In this document: positions 45,279 through 54,709 of the stretch, piece by piece
How positions within the stretch are numbered: position 1 is the first letter of the stretch
How the letters are laid out: each line of letters begins with the position of its first letter
Assembly (NCBI RefSeq): GCF_015680705.1
Contig: NZ_JADNYP010000001.1
Span: 124,001 to 188,000, forward strand
Length of the DNA: 64,000 nt
Direction: 5' to 3'
Source: Pseudomonas fulva
GTDB lineage: Bacteria; Pseudomonadota; Gammaproteobacteria; Pseudomonadales; Pseudomonadaceae
Made by a program: the position numbers and the translations under genes
Notes under the pieces: model-generated
Told to the model about the DNA's origin: nothing
Databases searched by the model: none
Seen by the model: the letters and a program-made list of their open reading frames with translations, nothing else

Positions 45279-45952
45279 TTGGCGTGGTCATCCCGGCGCA
45301 CAACGAAGCACGCCGCCTCGGCCGTTGCCTGCGGGCGGTGAAAGCCGCACGGCGCCAAGCCGAGCAGGCTGGATACCAGGTGCAAGTGTTGGTGGTGCTC
45401 GACCGCTGCAGCGACGCCAGCGAGGCGATCGCCCGGCGCCACGGGGTCATGACCCTGGTAGTCGACGCTGGCAATGTCGGACAGGCGCGCCGCGCGGGCG
45501 CCGCGTTCATGCTCGAGCGTGGCGCCCGCTGGCTGGCTTGTACCGATGCCGACAGCCGGGTGCCCGAGCACTGGCTGCTGTGGCAAGTGCAATGCGCCGC
45601 CGATGCCGTGTGTGGCACGGTACATGTGGAGCGCTGGCAACCGTGGCAGGGCGCAGCCTTGCGGCGCCTGTACCGCAGCCGCTACCAGGCCGTCGAAGGC
45701 CATAGCCACGTGCATGGTGCCAACCTGGGCGTCTGTGCCCAGGCCTACCAGCGCGCCGGGGGATTCCAACCCTTGCCGGCCCATGAGGATATGCAGCTGG
45801 TCCAGGCCCTGCAGGCCAGCGGGGCGCGGATCGTCTGGACCGCGCGGCACAGCGTGGCCACCAGTAGCCGCAAGGACAGCCGGGCGCGCGAGGGGTTCGG
45901 CGACTACCTCAGTGAACTGGAAGCGCTGGTCCAAGGTGAGCCAACGTCCTGA
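45275..45952 (+). CDS. Family 2 glycosyltransferase
   Basis: This 225-aa GT-A protein has VVIPAHNEARRLGRCLRAV, VLVVLDRCSDASEAIARRHG and the acidic metal site ACTDADSRVPEHWL (DAD). There is no membrane segment. It is the last gene of the ligD-linked overlapping series; a weak hairpin (45960-45999) follows. Together with the deacetylase and methyltransferase it could build or decorate a glycan or glycolipid. Confidence 0.82.
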   Translation: MIGVVIPAHNEARRLGRCLRAVKAARRQAEQAGYQVQVLVVLDRCSDASEAIARRHGVMTLVVDAGNVGQARRAGAAFMLERGARWLACTDADSRVPEHWLLWQVQCAADAVCGTVHVERWQPWQGAALRRLYRSRYQAVEGHSHVHGANLGVCAQAYQRAGGFQPLPAHEDMQLVQALQASGARIVWTARHSVATSSRKDSRAREGFGDYLSELEALVQGEPTS

Positions 45953-46057
45953 TCAGGCCTTCGCCTCACGCGGTCGGCCCTCGCCAGGCGCAAGGCGAAC
46001 CCCGCGCTGCGAGAACCAGAGGCACTGGCACCGGCTGCACCCATTGCAGCGCTACCG

Positions 46058-46957
46058 TCAGCGACGCATCTTCGCCTCGAGCAGCTGGACGAAACGCACC
46101 AGGTTGTCATCCGGCCCCAGCGCCTGGCCGACACAAGCGCCGGCCCGCGCCAGATGCTCGTGCAGGCGCTCGCGCACCTTGGCTGCACCATACAAGGCCA
46201 CCAGGGTCGACTTGCCAGCGTCCTTGCCCTGATCCTTGCCGGTGTCCGGATCGCAATCGCACAGATCGTCATGCAGCTGGAACGCCTGGCCCAGGTCCTG
46301 GGCGAACTGGTTGAGCAGGTGGCGCGACTGGGTCGAAGCGTCGCTGATCACGCAGGCCATGTCGAGGATGGCGCTGAACAGCACGCCGGTCTTGAGCCGA
46401 TTGGTCGTGGCGATTTCCAGCGCGCTGCGCGTCCGTGCGCCATCGCGCAGGTCTTCGAACTGGCCACGCACCAGCCCCTGGCAACCGATCGCCTCGGAAA
46501 GCCGGGCGACCAGCTGGGTACGCGCCAAAGGTGGCACCTGCTCGGCGGCCGCGACCACGGCGAAGGCGCGCGAGAGCAAGGCGATCGCCGCCAGAATGGC
46601 GACGTCCTGGCCGAACGCCAGGTGTATGGTCGCGCGCCCGCGCCGCAACTGGGCGTCGTCCATGCATGGCAGGTCATCGAGCACGAGCGAGGCGGCATGC
46701 ACCATCTCCACCGCACAGCCAAGATCCAGCGCGGCCTGGGCCGGGCCGCCAAGGCCCTCGGCCGCGAGCATCAGCAACAGCGGACGCAGCCGCTTGCCCG
46801 GTGCCAAGGTACCCTCGCGCATGGCCAGGGCGACCAGGTCGCGTTCATTGCCCGCCGGCGGCAGCAAGCTTTCGAGCCGCTGTTCCAACCCATCGCGCAT
46901 CCGCTGCAGGTGGGTATCGATCCCCGTGTCTATAGTTGCGGACAAGTGTGCAGCCAT
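46058..46957 (-). CDS. crtE: Geranylgeranyl diphosphate synthase
   Basis: This 299-aa prenyltransferase condenses IPP onto FPP/DMAPP to GGPP, the carotenoid precursor. The first aspartate motif is DDLPCMDD (near residue 93). The second is DDLCD (near 227), a variant of DDxxD with a cysteine. GKRLRPLLLML lies at the substrate pocket. Length and motifs match Pantoea CrtE. It is transcribed away from the idi-crtXYIB operon, unlike the single co-oriented crt operon of Pantoea. AGAGGG precedes the ATG. It shares a 242-bp control region with idi. Confidence 0.92.
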   Translation of the reverse strand: MAAHLSATIDTGIDTHLQRMRDGLEQRLESLLPPAGNERDLVALAMREGTLAPGKRLRPLLLMLAAEGLGGPAQAALDLGCAVEMVHAASLVLDDLPCMDDAQLRRGRATIHLAFGQDVAILAAIALLSRAFAVVAAAEQVPPLARTQLVARLSEAIGCQGLVRGQFEDLRDGARTRSALEIATTNRLKTGVLFSAILDMACVISDASTQSRHLLNQFAQDLGQAFQLHDDLCDCDPDTGKDQGKDAGKSTLVALYGAAKVRERLHEHLARAGACVGQALGPDDNLVRFVQLLEAKMRR

Positions 46958-47116
46958 CGTTCCCTCTGCTTTTCTAAAGCCCCTTGCCGGGGCCGCTGGT
47001 AAATATGCTGCGCTGAAGCACCCCAGTGCCTGCCTTCTCAGCGTAGCCGAAGGTTTTTCAGCACGGTGGGAACGTCTGCAATCCGGCGTTGCCTGAGCCT
47101 GGGTATGGCAAGAAGC

Positions 47117-47141
47117 TGTACAACCCTACCTGGTCTGTACA
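47117..47141. promoter_or_regulatory. Paired TGTACA elements between crtE and idi
   Basis: TGTACA occurs at 47117-47122 and again at 47136-47141, 13 bp apart, within the exact repeated block CTGTACAAC (47116-47124 and 47135-47143). The spacing and sequence resemble the half-sites I recall for LitR/CarH-type MerR light regulators. No clear -35/-10 pair was identified. The regulator itself is not in the window. This is a candidate light- or B12-responsive operator for the divergent carotenoid genes. Confidence 0.5.
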
Positions 47142-47199
47142 ACACCCATGTTCACTGACAACAGGTCGTACCGATGATTCCTGGCCAACTGGAGCAAGC

Positions 47200-48228
47200 A
47201 TGAGCGAAGCCGACCTGAGTCGACGCAAGGACGAGCACCTGGACATCGTCATGGACCCTCGCAAGGCCACCAGTCAGGCCGATGCCGGCTGGTCGGCGAT
47301 CCGCTTCGAGCACTGCGCCCTGCCGGAACTGGACCTGCGCTCGATCGACCTGAGCACCTCCTTGCTGGGCATCGCGCTCGATGCCCCGCTGCTGATCAGC
47401 TCGATGACCGGTGGCGCGCGCCGCGCCGCCCATATTAACCGTCACCTCGCCGAAGCGGCCCAGGCACTCGGCATCGCCATGGGCGTCGGCTCGCAGCGCG
47501 TGAGCCTGACTTCAGCCCACGACCACGGCCTGACTCGCGAGCTGCGCCAGCTGGCGCCGCGGATCCCGCTGTTGGCCAACCTAGGCGCGGCCCAGCTGCT
47601 CGAGGCGGGCGGCCAGGTCCTGGCGCAGCGGGCTGTGGACATGCTGGAGGCCAATGGCCTGATCATCCACCTCAATCCGTTGCAGGAAGCGGTCCAGCCC
47701 GAAGGCGACCGCAACTGGCGCGGCGTCCTGGCACAGATCGAGCAATTGGCCACGCAGCTGCCCGTGCCGGTCATCGCCAAGGAAGTCGGTGGCGGCATCA
47801 GCGCGCCGGTCGCGCGCCGGCTGGTCGACGCCGGGGTCAAGGTCATCGACGTGGCAGGCGCTGGCGGCACCAGCTGGGCGGCGGTCGAAGCCGAGCGGGC
47901 GGGCAGCGCGGCAGGCCGGGCAGTGGCCCAGGCGTTCGCTGGCTGGGGCATCCCGACCGCGACCTGCCTGAGCCAGGTCCGCGAGGCCTTGCCCACTACC
48001 CCGCTGATCGCTTCGGGAGGCATCGTCGATGGGATCGACGTGGCCAAGGCGCTGCGCCTGGGCGCGGACGTGGCGGGCCAGGCCGCTGGGGTGCTGGCGG
48101 CGGCGACACGTTCGACCGAGGCCGTGGTGACGCATTTTCAGGTCATCATCGAGCAGCTGCGCATCGCCTGCTTCTGCACCGGCTCGGCCAATCTGGCCGC
48201 CCTGCGCCAGGCCCGGTTGCTGCCATGA
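47200..48228 (+). CDS. fni: Type 2 isopentenyl-diphosphate delta-isomerase
   Basis: This 342-aa FMN enzyme interconverts IPP and DMAPP. Motifs are [59 protein letters not shown] and the FMN-phosphate site [15 protein letters not shown]. The type 2 (Fni) form, not the unrelated type 1 Idi, is identified by these flavin motifs. The ATG at 47200 has GGAG 5 nt upstream. It is the first gene of the idi-crtX-Y-I-B operon and its stop overlaps crtX. It balances DMAPP supply for carotenoid synthesis. Confidence 0.93.
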   Translation: MSEADLSRRKDEHLDIVMDPRKATSQADAGWSAIRFEHCALPELDLRSIDLSTSLLGIALDAPLLISSMTGGARRAAHINRHLAEAAQALGIAMGVGSQRVSLTSAHDHGLTRELRQLAPRIPLLANLGAAQLLEAGGQVLAQRAVDMLEANGLIIHLNPLQEAVQPEGDRNWRGVLAQIEQLATQLPVPVIAKEVGGGISAPVARRLVDAGVKVIDVAGAGGTSWAAVEAERAGSAAGRAVAQAFAGWGIPTATCLSQVREALPTTPLIASGGIVDGIDVAKALRLGADVAGQAAGVLAAATRSTEAVVTHFQVIIEQLRIACFCTGSANLAALRQARLLP

Positions 48229-49505
48229 GCCATTTCGCGGTGGTCGCGCCGCCCTATGCCAGTCACTTCCAGGCCTTCGAGGCGGTAGCCGGGGCCCTGC
48301 TCGCCCGTGGCCACCAGGTGACCTTCCTGCATCAAGTCGATGCCGCGCGGCTGCTCAAGGACCCGCGCATCGGCTTTCGTCCGCTCGGTGCGCACAGTCA
48401 CCCGCCCGGCAGCCTGGCGCCGGCGGTGCGCCTGGCCGCCTCGCCCTCCACGCCCTGGCGGCTGCATCGACTGATCCGGCAGATGGCAGCGACCTCTCGC
48501 ATGCTTTGCCAGGAACTGCCGGCGGCCTTGGCCGAGCAACGTATCGATGCCGTGCTCTGCGATCAGATGGAAGGCGCCGGGGGACTGGTGGCGCAAGCCC
48601 TGGACCTGCCGTTCGTATCGCTGGCCTGCGCCTTGCCGATCAATCGCGAACCGGGCCTGCCGCTACCGGTCATGCCCTTCGCCCATTCCGACGATCCGCG
48701 CAGCGTGCGGCTCTACACCGGCAGCGCGCGGGTGCACGACTGGCTGATGAAGCCGCTGGGACGGGTCCTGGCCGATAGCGCCCGACAGCTGGGCCTGGCG
48801 CCGCGTAGCGGGCTTCACGAGTATCTGTCGCCACTGGCGCAAGTGAGCCAGACGCTGCCGGGCTTCGATTTCCCCCGGCGGGCGGCACCGGCGCATTTGC
48901 ATCCGGTCGGCCCATTGCGGCGCAGCCAGCAAGACCCGCCAGGCCCTTGGCCGATCAGCCGCGAGCGGCCGTTCGTGTTCGCCAGCCTCGGCACCCTGCA
49001 GGGCAGCCGTTTCGACCAGTTCCGGGAAATCGCCAGGGCCTGCCGGCGCCTGGACACGCAATTGCTGGTGGCCCACTGTGGCGGGCTGGATGCCGCGCAG
49101 CAGGCGCGCTTGCTGGAGGAGGGCGCGACCTGGATCACCGACTTCGCCGCGCAGCGCTGGGTCCTGGAGCAGGCCGACGCGGTGATCACCCATGGCGGCC
49201 TCAACACCGTGCTGGACGCCATTGCCGCGCAGACGCCCATGCTGGTCATGCCCATCGCCTTCGACCAGCATGGCGTGGCCGCGCGGGTCGAGCATCACCG
49301 TCTCGGCTTGCGTCTTTCGCGACGTGCCCGGCAGGCACAGATCGCCCAGGCACTGCAACAGGTCCTGAGCTTGCCGCGCCAGCCCCTCGAGCGGCTGTGC
49401 GCAGAACTGGCCGCCGCCGGTGGCGCGGCACGAGCGGCCGATATCATCGAAGCGGCGCTGCACGGTCGGCGTCCGGTCATTGCAGGTACTGCCCATGAAG
49501 CATGA
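48225..49505 (+). CDS. crtX: Zeaxanthin glucosyltransferase
   Basis: This 426-aa UDP-sugar glycosyltransferase of the GT1 type ends with the nucleotide-sugar motif [30 protein letters not shown]. The N-terminus [20 protein letters not shown] matches CrtX of Pantoea. It attaches glucose to the hydroxyl groups of zeaxanthin, making the final pigment more polar. It overlaps both fni (4 nt) and crtY (11 nt). Its presence indicates that the end product is zeaxanthin glucoside(s). Confidence 0.92.
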   Translation: MSHFAVVAPPYASHFQAFEAVAGALLARGHQVTFLHQVDAARLLKDPRIGFRPLGAHSHPPGSLAPAVRLAASPSTPWRLHRLIRQMAATSRMLCQELPAALAEQRIDAVLCDQMEGAGGLVAQALDLPFVSLACALPINREPGLPLPVMPFAHSDDPRSVRLYTGSARVHDWLMKPLGRVLADSARQLGLAPRSGLHEYLSPLAQVSQTLPGFDFPRRAAPAHLHPVGPLRRSQQDPPGPWPISRERPFVFASLGTLQGSRFDQFREIARACRRLDTQLLVAHCGGLDAAQQARLLEEGATWITDFAAQRWVLEQADAVITHGGLNTVLDAIAAQTPMLVMPIAFDQHGVAARVEHHRLGLRLSRRARQAQIAQALQQVLSLPRQPLERLCAELAAAGGAARAADIIEAALHGRRPVIAGTAHEA

Positions 49506-50658
49506 CGTGATCCTGGTCGGCAGCGGCTTGGCCAATGGCCTGATCGCCTGGCGCTTGCGCCAGTGCCGACCTGAGCTGGACGTGCTGTGCATCGACCAGG
49601 CGCCGACGCTCGGCGGCAGCCACACCTGGTCGTTCCACGAGGGCGACCTGAGCCTGCGCCAGCAGCAATGGATCGCGCCGCTGGTGGCCAGGCGCTGGCC
49701 GAGCTACCGGGTTCACTTCCCGGCTTTCAGCCGCACCCTGCACAGTGGCTATGCCAGCGTCACCGGCGAACGCTTCGCCCAGGTGCTGCAACCGGCGCTG
49801 GGCGCCAGCCTGCGCCTTGGCCTCGAGGTACGGTCGGTGGGCCCGAGCGAAGTGCGCCTGGCCGATGGCAACCTGCTGCGCGCCAAGGTGGTGATCGACG
49901 GCCGTGGCGCGCGCGACAGCCAGCACATGGTGCTTGGCTACCAGGCCTTCCTCGGCCAGTTGCTGCGCCTGCAGCGGCCCCATGGCCTGAGCGCGCCGAT
50001 CATCATGGACGCCCGCGTGGCGCAGCAGGACGGCTACCGTTTCGTCTACGTGCTGCCCTTCAGTGCCGACACGCTGCTGGTGGAGGACACCCACTACATC
50101 GACCAGCGGCGCTGCGCGCCCGAACGCCTGCGTGAGCATATCGACGAATACGCGCGGCAGCAGGGCTGGCTGATCGACCAGTGCCTGCGTGAAGAGCAAG
50201 GCGTGCTGCCGATCACCCTGGCCGGCGATTTCGAGGGTTTCTGGCAGGAAAGCGCAGGCCAGCCGCTCAGCGGCCTGCGCGCCGGCCTGTACCACAACAC
50301 CACTGGCTATTCGCTGCCGGAGGCGATGCGCCTGGCCGACTGGCTGGTGCGTCAGCCACTGGACGACGCCGCCACGCTTGCCGAGGCGATGCGTGAGCAT
50401 GCTCGGCAGCAGTGGCAGCGCCAAGGTTTCTACCGGCTGCTCAACCGCATGCTGTTCCTGGCCGGACGCGCCGAGCACCGCTGGCAGGTCATGCAGCGCT
50501 TCTACCAACTGCCGGAAGGTCTGATCGAACGTTTCTACGCCGGCCGCAGCACCTGGCGTGATCGCGGCCGTATTCTCATGGGCAAGCCGCCGGTACCGGT
50601 CGGCGAGGCCATCGTTGCCGCCTGGCGGCATTCGCCACGGCATTTCAAGGAGCACTGA
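49495..50658 (+). CDS. crtY: Lycopene beta-cyclase
   Basis: This 387-aa flavin-dependent cyclase converts lycopene to beta-carotene. The nucleotide-binding motif is VILVGSGLANGLIAWRL. The cyclase-specific segment LGGSHTWSFHEGDL follows, then GYRFVYVLPFSADTLLVEDTHY and ALPITLAGD-type VLPITLAGDFE. The C-terminus fits the CrtY class (not CrtL). The start ATG at 49495 lies inside the end of crtX. Its stop shares TGATG with crtI. Confidence 0.93.
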   Translation: MKHDVILVGSGLANGLIAWRLRQCRPELDVLCIDQAPTLGGSHTWSFHEGDLSLRQQQWIAPLVARRWPSYRVHFPAFSRTLHSGYASVTGERFAQVLQPALGASLRLGLEVRSVGPSEVRLADGNLLRAKVVIDGRGARDSQHMVLGYQAFLGQLLRLQRPHGLSAPIIMDARVAQQDGYRFVYVLPFSADTLLVEDTHYIDQRRCAPERLREHIDEYARQQGWLIDQCLREEQGVLPITLAGDFEGFWQESAGQPLSGLRAGLYHNTTGYSLPEAMRLADWLVRQPLDDAATLAEAMREHARQQWQRQGFYRLLNRMLFLAGRAEHRWQVMQRFYQLPEGLIERFYAGRSTWRDRGRILMGKPPVPVGEAIVAAWRHSPRHFKEH

Positions 50659-52148
50659 TGAATCCAGGGAAATCGGCAATCGTGATCGGCGCCGGGTTCG
50701 GAGGCCTGGCACTGGCCATCCGCCTGCAAGCCGCTGGCGTGCGCACCACGCTGCTCGAACGGCGCGACAAGCCGGGCGGACGCGCCTACGTCTACCACGA
50801 CCAGGGCTTCACCTTCGATGCCGGACCGACCGTGATCACCGACCCGAGCGCCATCGAGGCGCTGTTCGATGCGGCCGGCAAGCGCATGCAGGACTACGTC
50901 GAACTGCTGCCGGTCGACCCGTTCTATCGCCTGTGCTGGGAAGACGGGACCTGCTTCGACTACAACAACGACCAGGCGCTGCTGGAGCGCCAGATTCACG
51001 CCTTGGAGCCTGCGGATGTACAAGGCTACCGACGCTTTTTGGCCTACTCACGCGCGGTATTCGAGCAAGGCTACCTCAAGCTCGGCGCGGTACCGTTCCT
51101 GTCGGTGCGCGACATGTTGCAGGCCGGCCCGCAGCTGATGCGCCTGCAGGCGTGGCGCAGCGTGTACGGCATGGTCTCGCGCTTCATTGGCAACGAGAAG
51201 CTGCGCCAGGCGTTTTCCTTTCATGCGCTGCTGGTTGGCGGCAACCCTTTCGCGACCTCGTCGATCTACACCTTGATCCATGCCCTGGAGCGCCAGTGGG
51301 GCGTCTGGTTCCCCAAGGGCGGTACCGGGGCGCTGGTCCAGGGGCTGGCACGCCTGTTCGAGGACTTGGGCGGAAACCTGGTGCTGGAGGCCGACGTCGC
51401 GGCACTACAAGCGCAGGGCAATCGCCTGGCGGCTGTCACCACCGCCGACGGGCGTCGCTGGCAGGCCGATGCGGTGGCGTCCAATGCCGACGTGGTGCAC
51501 ACCTACGAGCGCCTGCTCGCCGGTCACCGGCGTGGGCGCGAGGAAGGCCAGCGCCTGAAGGGCAAACGCTTCAGCAATTCGTTGTTCGTCCTCCATTTCG
51601 GCCTTGCCAGGCGGCAACCGCAACTGCAACACCACACCGTCTGCTTCGGCGTGCGCTACAAGGGGCTGATCGACTCGATCTTCAAGGGCCCGGCACTGGC
51701 CGAGGACTTTTCCCTGTACCTGCATGCGCCCTGCGCCACCGACCCGAGCCTGGCGCCGCCAGGCTGCTCGGCCCACTACGTGCTGGCACCAGTGCCGCAC
51801 CTGGGCAACGCCGCGGTGGACTGGAGCGTCGAAGGGCCACGCTATCGCGACCGGATCCTGGCCTACCTGGAGCAACGCTACATTCCCGGCCTGCGCGATG
51901 ACCTGGTGACCTCACGCATGTTCACTCCCGTGGATTTCCGCGATACGCTCGGCGCCCACCTGGGCTCGGCGTTCTCCCTGGAACCGGTGCTGCAGCAGAG
52001 CGCCTGGTTTCGCCCGCACAACCGTGACGCCCGCATCGACAATCTTTACCTGGTCGGCGCCGGTACCCATCCGGGCGCGGGGGTGCCGGGCGTCATCGCT
52101 TCGGCCAAGGCCACCGCCGGGCTCATGATCGAGGACCTGCACCGATGA
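50658..52148 (+). CDS. crtI: Phytoene desaturase
   Basis: This 496-aa FAD enzyme carries phytoene to lycopene by four desaturations. The N-terminal FAD motif is AIVIGAGFGGLALAIRLQAAG, followed by GGRAYVYHDQGFTFDAGPTVI. The C-terminal flavin signature is NLYLVGAGTHPGAGVPGVI. Its length is typical of bacterial CrtI (about 492). Start and stop overlap with crtY and crtB. The chain order idi-X-Y-I-B equals that of Pantoea-type clusters. Confidence 0.95.
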   Translation: MNPGKSAIVIGAGFGGLALAIRLQAAGVRTTLLERRDKPGGRAYVYHDQGFTFDAGPTVITDPSAIEALFDAAGKRMQDYVELLPVDPFYRLCWEDGTCFDYNNDQALLERQIHALEPADVQGYRRFLAYSRAVFEQGYLKLGAVPFLSVRDMLQAGPQLMRLQAWRSVYGMVSRFIGNEKLRQAFSFHALLVGGNPFATSSIYTLIHALERQWGVWFPKGGTGALVQGLARLFEDLGGNLVLEADVAALQAQGNRLAAVTTADGRRWQADAVASNADVVHTYERLLAGHRRGREEGQRLKGKRFSNSLFVLHFGLARRQPQLQHHTVCFGVRYKGLIDSIFKGPALAEDFSLYLHAPCATDPSLAPPGCSAHYVLAPVPHLGNAAVDWSVEGPRYRDRILAYLEQRYIPGLRDDLVTSRMFTPVDFRDTLGAHLGSAFSLEPVLQQSAWFRPHNRDARIDNLYLVGAGTHPGAGVPGVIASAKATAGLMIEDLHR

Positions 52149-53140
52149 ACCGTGCCGACGAACAACGTCTGTTCGAACATGCCGAGCGCAGCATCGCCGA
52201 AGGTTCCAAGAGCTTCGCCTCGGCCGCCAGGCTGTTCGCCCCGGCAACCCGACGCAGTGCGGTGCTGCTGTATGCCTGGTGCCGTCATTGCGATGACGTG
52301 ATCGACGGCCAGCAGGCCGGCCACGATGCCCGCCCCCTGGCTCCCGACGAGGCTGCGCGGCGCCTGGCCCAGCTGCGCGAGCGGACCCTGGCGGCCTATG
52401 CCGAAGGTCCTCTCGACGAACCGGCCTTCGCAGCCTTCCAGTATGTCGCACGGCGTCACGGCATCCGCCGGCGCGAAGCCTTCGACTTGCTCGAGGGCTT
52501 CGCCATGGACGTGCAGGGCCAGCACTACGCCTGCATCGAGGACACCTTGCGCTACTGCTACCACGTGGCGGGCGTGGTAGGCCTGATGATGGCGCGGATC
52601 ATGGGCGTGCGTGACGAAAAGGTGCTCGATCACGCCTGTGACCTGGGCTTGGGCATGCAATTGACCAACATCGCCCGCGATATCGTCGATGACGCCAAGC
52701 TTGGCCGCTGCTACCTGCCAGCCGACTGGCTGGCCGAGCTGGGCCTCGCGCCTGAGCGGATCGCCAGCGTGGAGCAGCGCCAAGGCCTGGCGCAGGTGGC
52801 CCGACGCCTGGTCGAACTGGCCGAGCCCTACTACGCCAGCGCGCAGTCCGGCATGGCCGCCCTACCCTGGCGTTCGGCCTGGGCGGTGGCCACGGCGGCG
52901 GAAGTCTACCGGCGTATCGGGCTCAAGGTGGTGGCCGCGCACGAGCATGCCTGGACCCAGCGGATCAGCACTTCCCGGCGGGACAAGCTGGGCGCCTCGG
53001 CCGTCGGGCTATGGCGCGCGCTCAGTGCTCGCCTGCGCCGTTCGCCTGGACGCGACCCGCGGCTGTGGCAGCGTCCGTCACGCCCTGGCGCAGCGGACCG
53101 CCATGGCGCGAGCGCAGCTGTGCCCGCAAGCGATCGATAG
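52145..53140 (+). CDS. crtB: Phytoene synthase
   Basis: This 331-aa enzyme joins two GGPP molecules to phytoene. Motifs include the aspartate-rich CRHCDDVIDG (near residues 41-50), YHVAGVVGLMMARIMG, and LGLGMQLTNIARDIVDDAKLGRCYLP, the second Asp-rich helix. Start ATGA overlaps crtI. The last 119 bp overlap the 3' end of the convergent crtZ; the final 30 residues are low-complexity, so the end is a frame extension through crtZ sequence and may not be structured. Confidence 0.94.
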   Translation: MNRADEQRLFEHAERSIAEGSKSFASAARLFAPATRRSAVLLYAWCRHCDDVIDGQQAGHDARPLAPDEAARRLAQLRERTLAAYAEGPLDEPAFAAFQYVARRHGIRRREAFDLLEGFAMDVQGQHYACIEDTLRYCYHVAGVVGLMMARIMGVRDEKVLDHACDLGLGMQLTNIARDIVDDAKLGRCYLPADWLAELGLAPERIASVEQRQGLAQVARRLVELAEPYYASAQSGMAALPWRSAWAVATAAEVYRRIGLKVVAAHEHAWTQRISTSRRDKLGASAVGLWRALSARLRRSPGRDPRLWQRPSRPGAADRHGASAAVPASDR

Positions 53141-53558
53141 GCGGGGCATAGAGAAACCCGAAGGAGACGCAGCCTTCGCGCCCGTGTACGGCATGGTGCA
53201 TCAGGTGCGCCTGGTACAGTCGCTTGAGGTAGCCACGCCGTGGCACCAGGCGAAACGGCCAGCGATGATGCACCAGGCCATCATGGGCGACGAAGTACAG
53301 CGCACCGTACGCCGTCATGCCCGCCCCGACCCATTCCAGCGGGTGCCAGCCAGCAGTGCCAAGGGCAATGAGCAGGATCGCCAGCGCGGCGAACACCACG
53401 GCATACAGGTCGTTCTTCTCGAACCAGCCTTGCCGCGGCTCGTGGTGCGAGCGGTGCCAGCCCCAGCCGGGACCATGCATGATGTACTTGTGGGCCAGGT
53501 AGGCGATCGCTTCCATGGCGGCCAGGGAGACCAGGAAGGTGAGAATGCTGGTGATCAT
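53022..53558 (-). CDS. crtZ: Beta-carotene 3-hydroxylase
   Basis: This 178-aa membrane di-iron hydroxylase makes zeaxanthin from beta-carotene. All histidine motifs are present: HKYIMH, HRSHH, HDGLVHH and HLMHHAVHG. Hydrophobic segments occur at the N-terminus and around 55-85. The start at 53556-53558 is preferred; upstream in-frame sequence is not homologous. It is convergent to crtB and overlaps it by 119 bp, an arrangement also seen in Pantoea. The tail after residue about 150 is divergent. Confidence 0.93.
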   Translation of the reverse strand: MITSILTFLVSLAAMEAIAYLAHKYIMHGPGWGWHRSHHEPRQGWFEKNDLYAVVFAALAILLIALGTAGWHPLEWVGAGMTAYGALYFVAHDGLVHHRWPFRLVPRRGYLKRLYQAHLMHHAVHGREGCVSFGFLYAPPIDRLRAQLRSRHGGPLRQGVTDAATAAGRVQANGAGEH

Positions 53559-53719
53559 GGGGCCTCGTCGGCTGCAGGCGATTGCTGGAATGGAGTGTTG
53601 CCGGCAGGCAACGGTTCCCTTCGTCCGGACCTGACGCAGGGTACGCAATTTTCGTGAACAGCTGGCCGGGTGCGCGGCCTAACGCGAGCAGGACATCCAT
53701 TCATCGAAGGAGATCCGCC

Positions 53720-53887
53720 ATGGCCGACCCCAGGCAAACCCACTCTACACCACCGCCCGATCCCTACGTCGACGAAATCCCGCACAATCCCGGCGACAAG
53801 GTGCCGCATCCGGATGATCCGGCCGAGGAAAAAGGCCCGGACTGGCCTGCGGGCCAGGTACCGCCGGAGGAGCAATCCGACGGCTGA
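53720..53887 (+). CDS. Small proline-rich acidic hypothetical protein
   Basis: This 55-aa protein is dominated by Pro, Asp and Glu (PPPDPYVDEIPHNPGDKVPH, then GPDWPAGQVPPEE). AAGGAG lies 7 nt before the ATG, supporting real translation. It has no membrane segment or cysteine. I recall similar short proteins in other Pseudomonas genomes but no function. It stands alone between crtZ and the RES/Xre pair. Confidence 0.55.
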   Translation: MADPRQTHSTPPPDPYVDEIPHNPGDKVPHPDDPAEEKGPDWPAGQVPPEEQSDG

Positions 53888-54016
53888 TCCCGCCTTGGGC
53901 GCGTGGCCATGGTCTTGCCAGTGGTTACGCGCCCTGCGCTCTCGCGCTTTGCCGAAAGGTTGCCAGCTGGTGCTGCGGTGGCGAGGCCGCACGCTGCCTG
54001 GCAGGTTCACCGCTGC

Positions 54017-54709
54017 TCAGGCAATGGAAAGTCGGTTGACGCTGGTGATGCAGCCGTTCCAGATCATTTCGTAATGCGCGCACTGGATGATCGAGGCGAC
54101 CGGTCGCGGGGAGAACAAGCCCCAGCAGGTCTGCCCTGGCCGCCGCACCGAGCGGTAGCGCAGGCCCGGCACGCCGGCGAGCTTGAGCGCGCGTCCCAGC
54201 GCGCGGGCCGGCGCGTAGTCGTCGGCCAGGTAGATCGGATGGTCGGAAGGCAAGTGGGTGGCATCGCGCAGGTCGGCTTCGCTGGAGCTGCAGCGCAAGC
54301 CACGAAACACGAAGCGCTCGAACCCCAGGCCCTCGACCCCGGCCCAGTAAAGCTGCTGGTGATGTCGCACCTCGGCGAGCGCGGTTTCCAGCGTGTCCGC
54401 CAGGTACAGCACGCCATGACTGCCATCGCCAAAGCGCGAACCGGCCGGATTGACATGGGTGAACGGCGCGACGGCGTAGGCACAGCCAGGGATACCGAAC
54501 GGGATGGCAGCCAAGGGGATCAGCTCAAGTCGCCCTACCTGGTTGAGCAGTCGCGGATTGGTCAGCGCCTGGATCTGGTAGAGCGTCTCGAATTCCGTGG
54601 CATCGGCGACATCATCGAACAGCTCGATGGGCGGGAACTTGGAGTTGACCAGCCGGTAGGCCTGGACCTGCTCGCCAGGCAGGCTCGGCAGGTCCTCGGG
54701 CCTTACCAC
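54017..54709 (-). CDS. RES-domain toxin (NAD-degrading type)
   Basis: This 230-aa protein has the RES family triad residues: arginine in AYRLVNSKF, glutamate in VLYLADTLETALAEVRHH, and serine in LRYRSVRRPG. RES toxins (MbcT/ParT/Res) consume NAD or ADP-ribosylate targets. The start is GTG at 54707-54709, 7 nt inside the antitoxin's stop region, with GAGG 6 nt upstream. The longer open frame to 55189 overlaps the antitoxin and is not homologous. Gene order antitoxin-then-toxin and the overlap are standard for the Xre-RES class. Confidence 0.85.
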   Translation of the reverse strand: MVRPEDLPSLPGEQVQAYRLVNSKFPPIELFDDVADATEFETLYQIQALTNPRLLNQVGRLELIPLAAIPFGIPGCAYAVAPFTHVNPAGSRFGDGSHGVLYLADTLETALAEVRHHQQLYWAGVEGLGFERFVFRGLRCSSSEADLRDATHLPSDHPIYLADDYAPARALGRALKLAGVPGLRYRSVRRPGQTCWGLFSPRPVASIIQCAHYEMIWNGCITSVNRLSIA

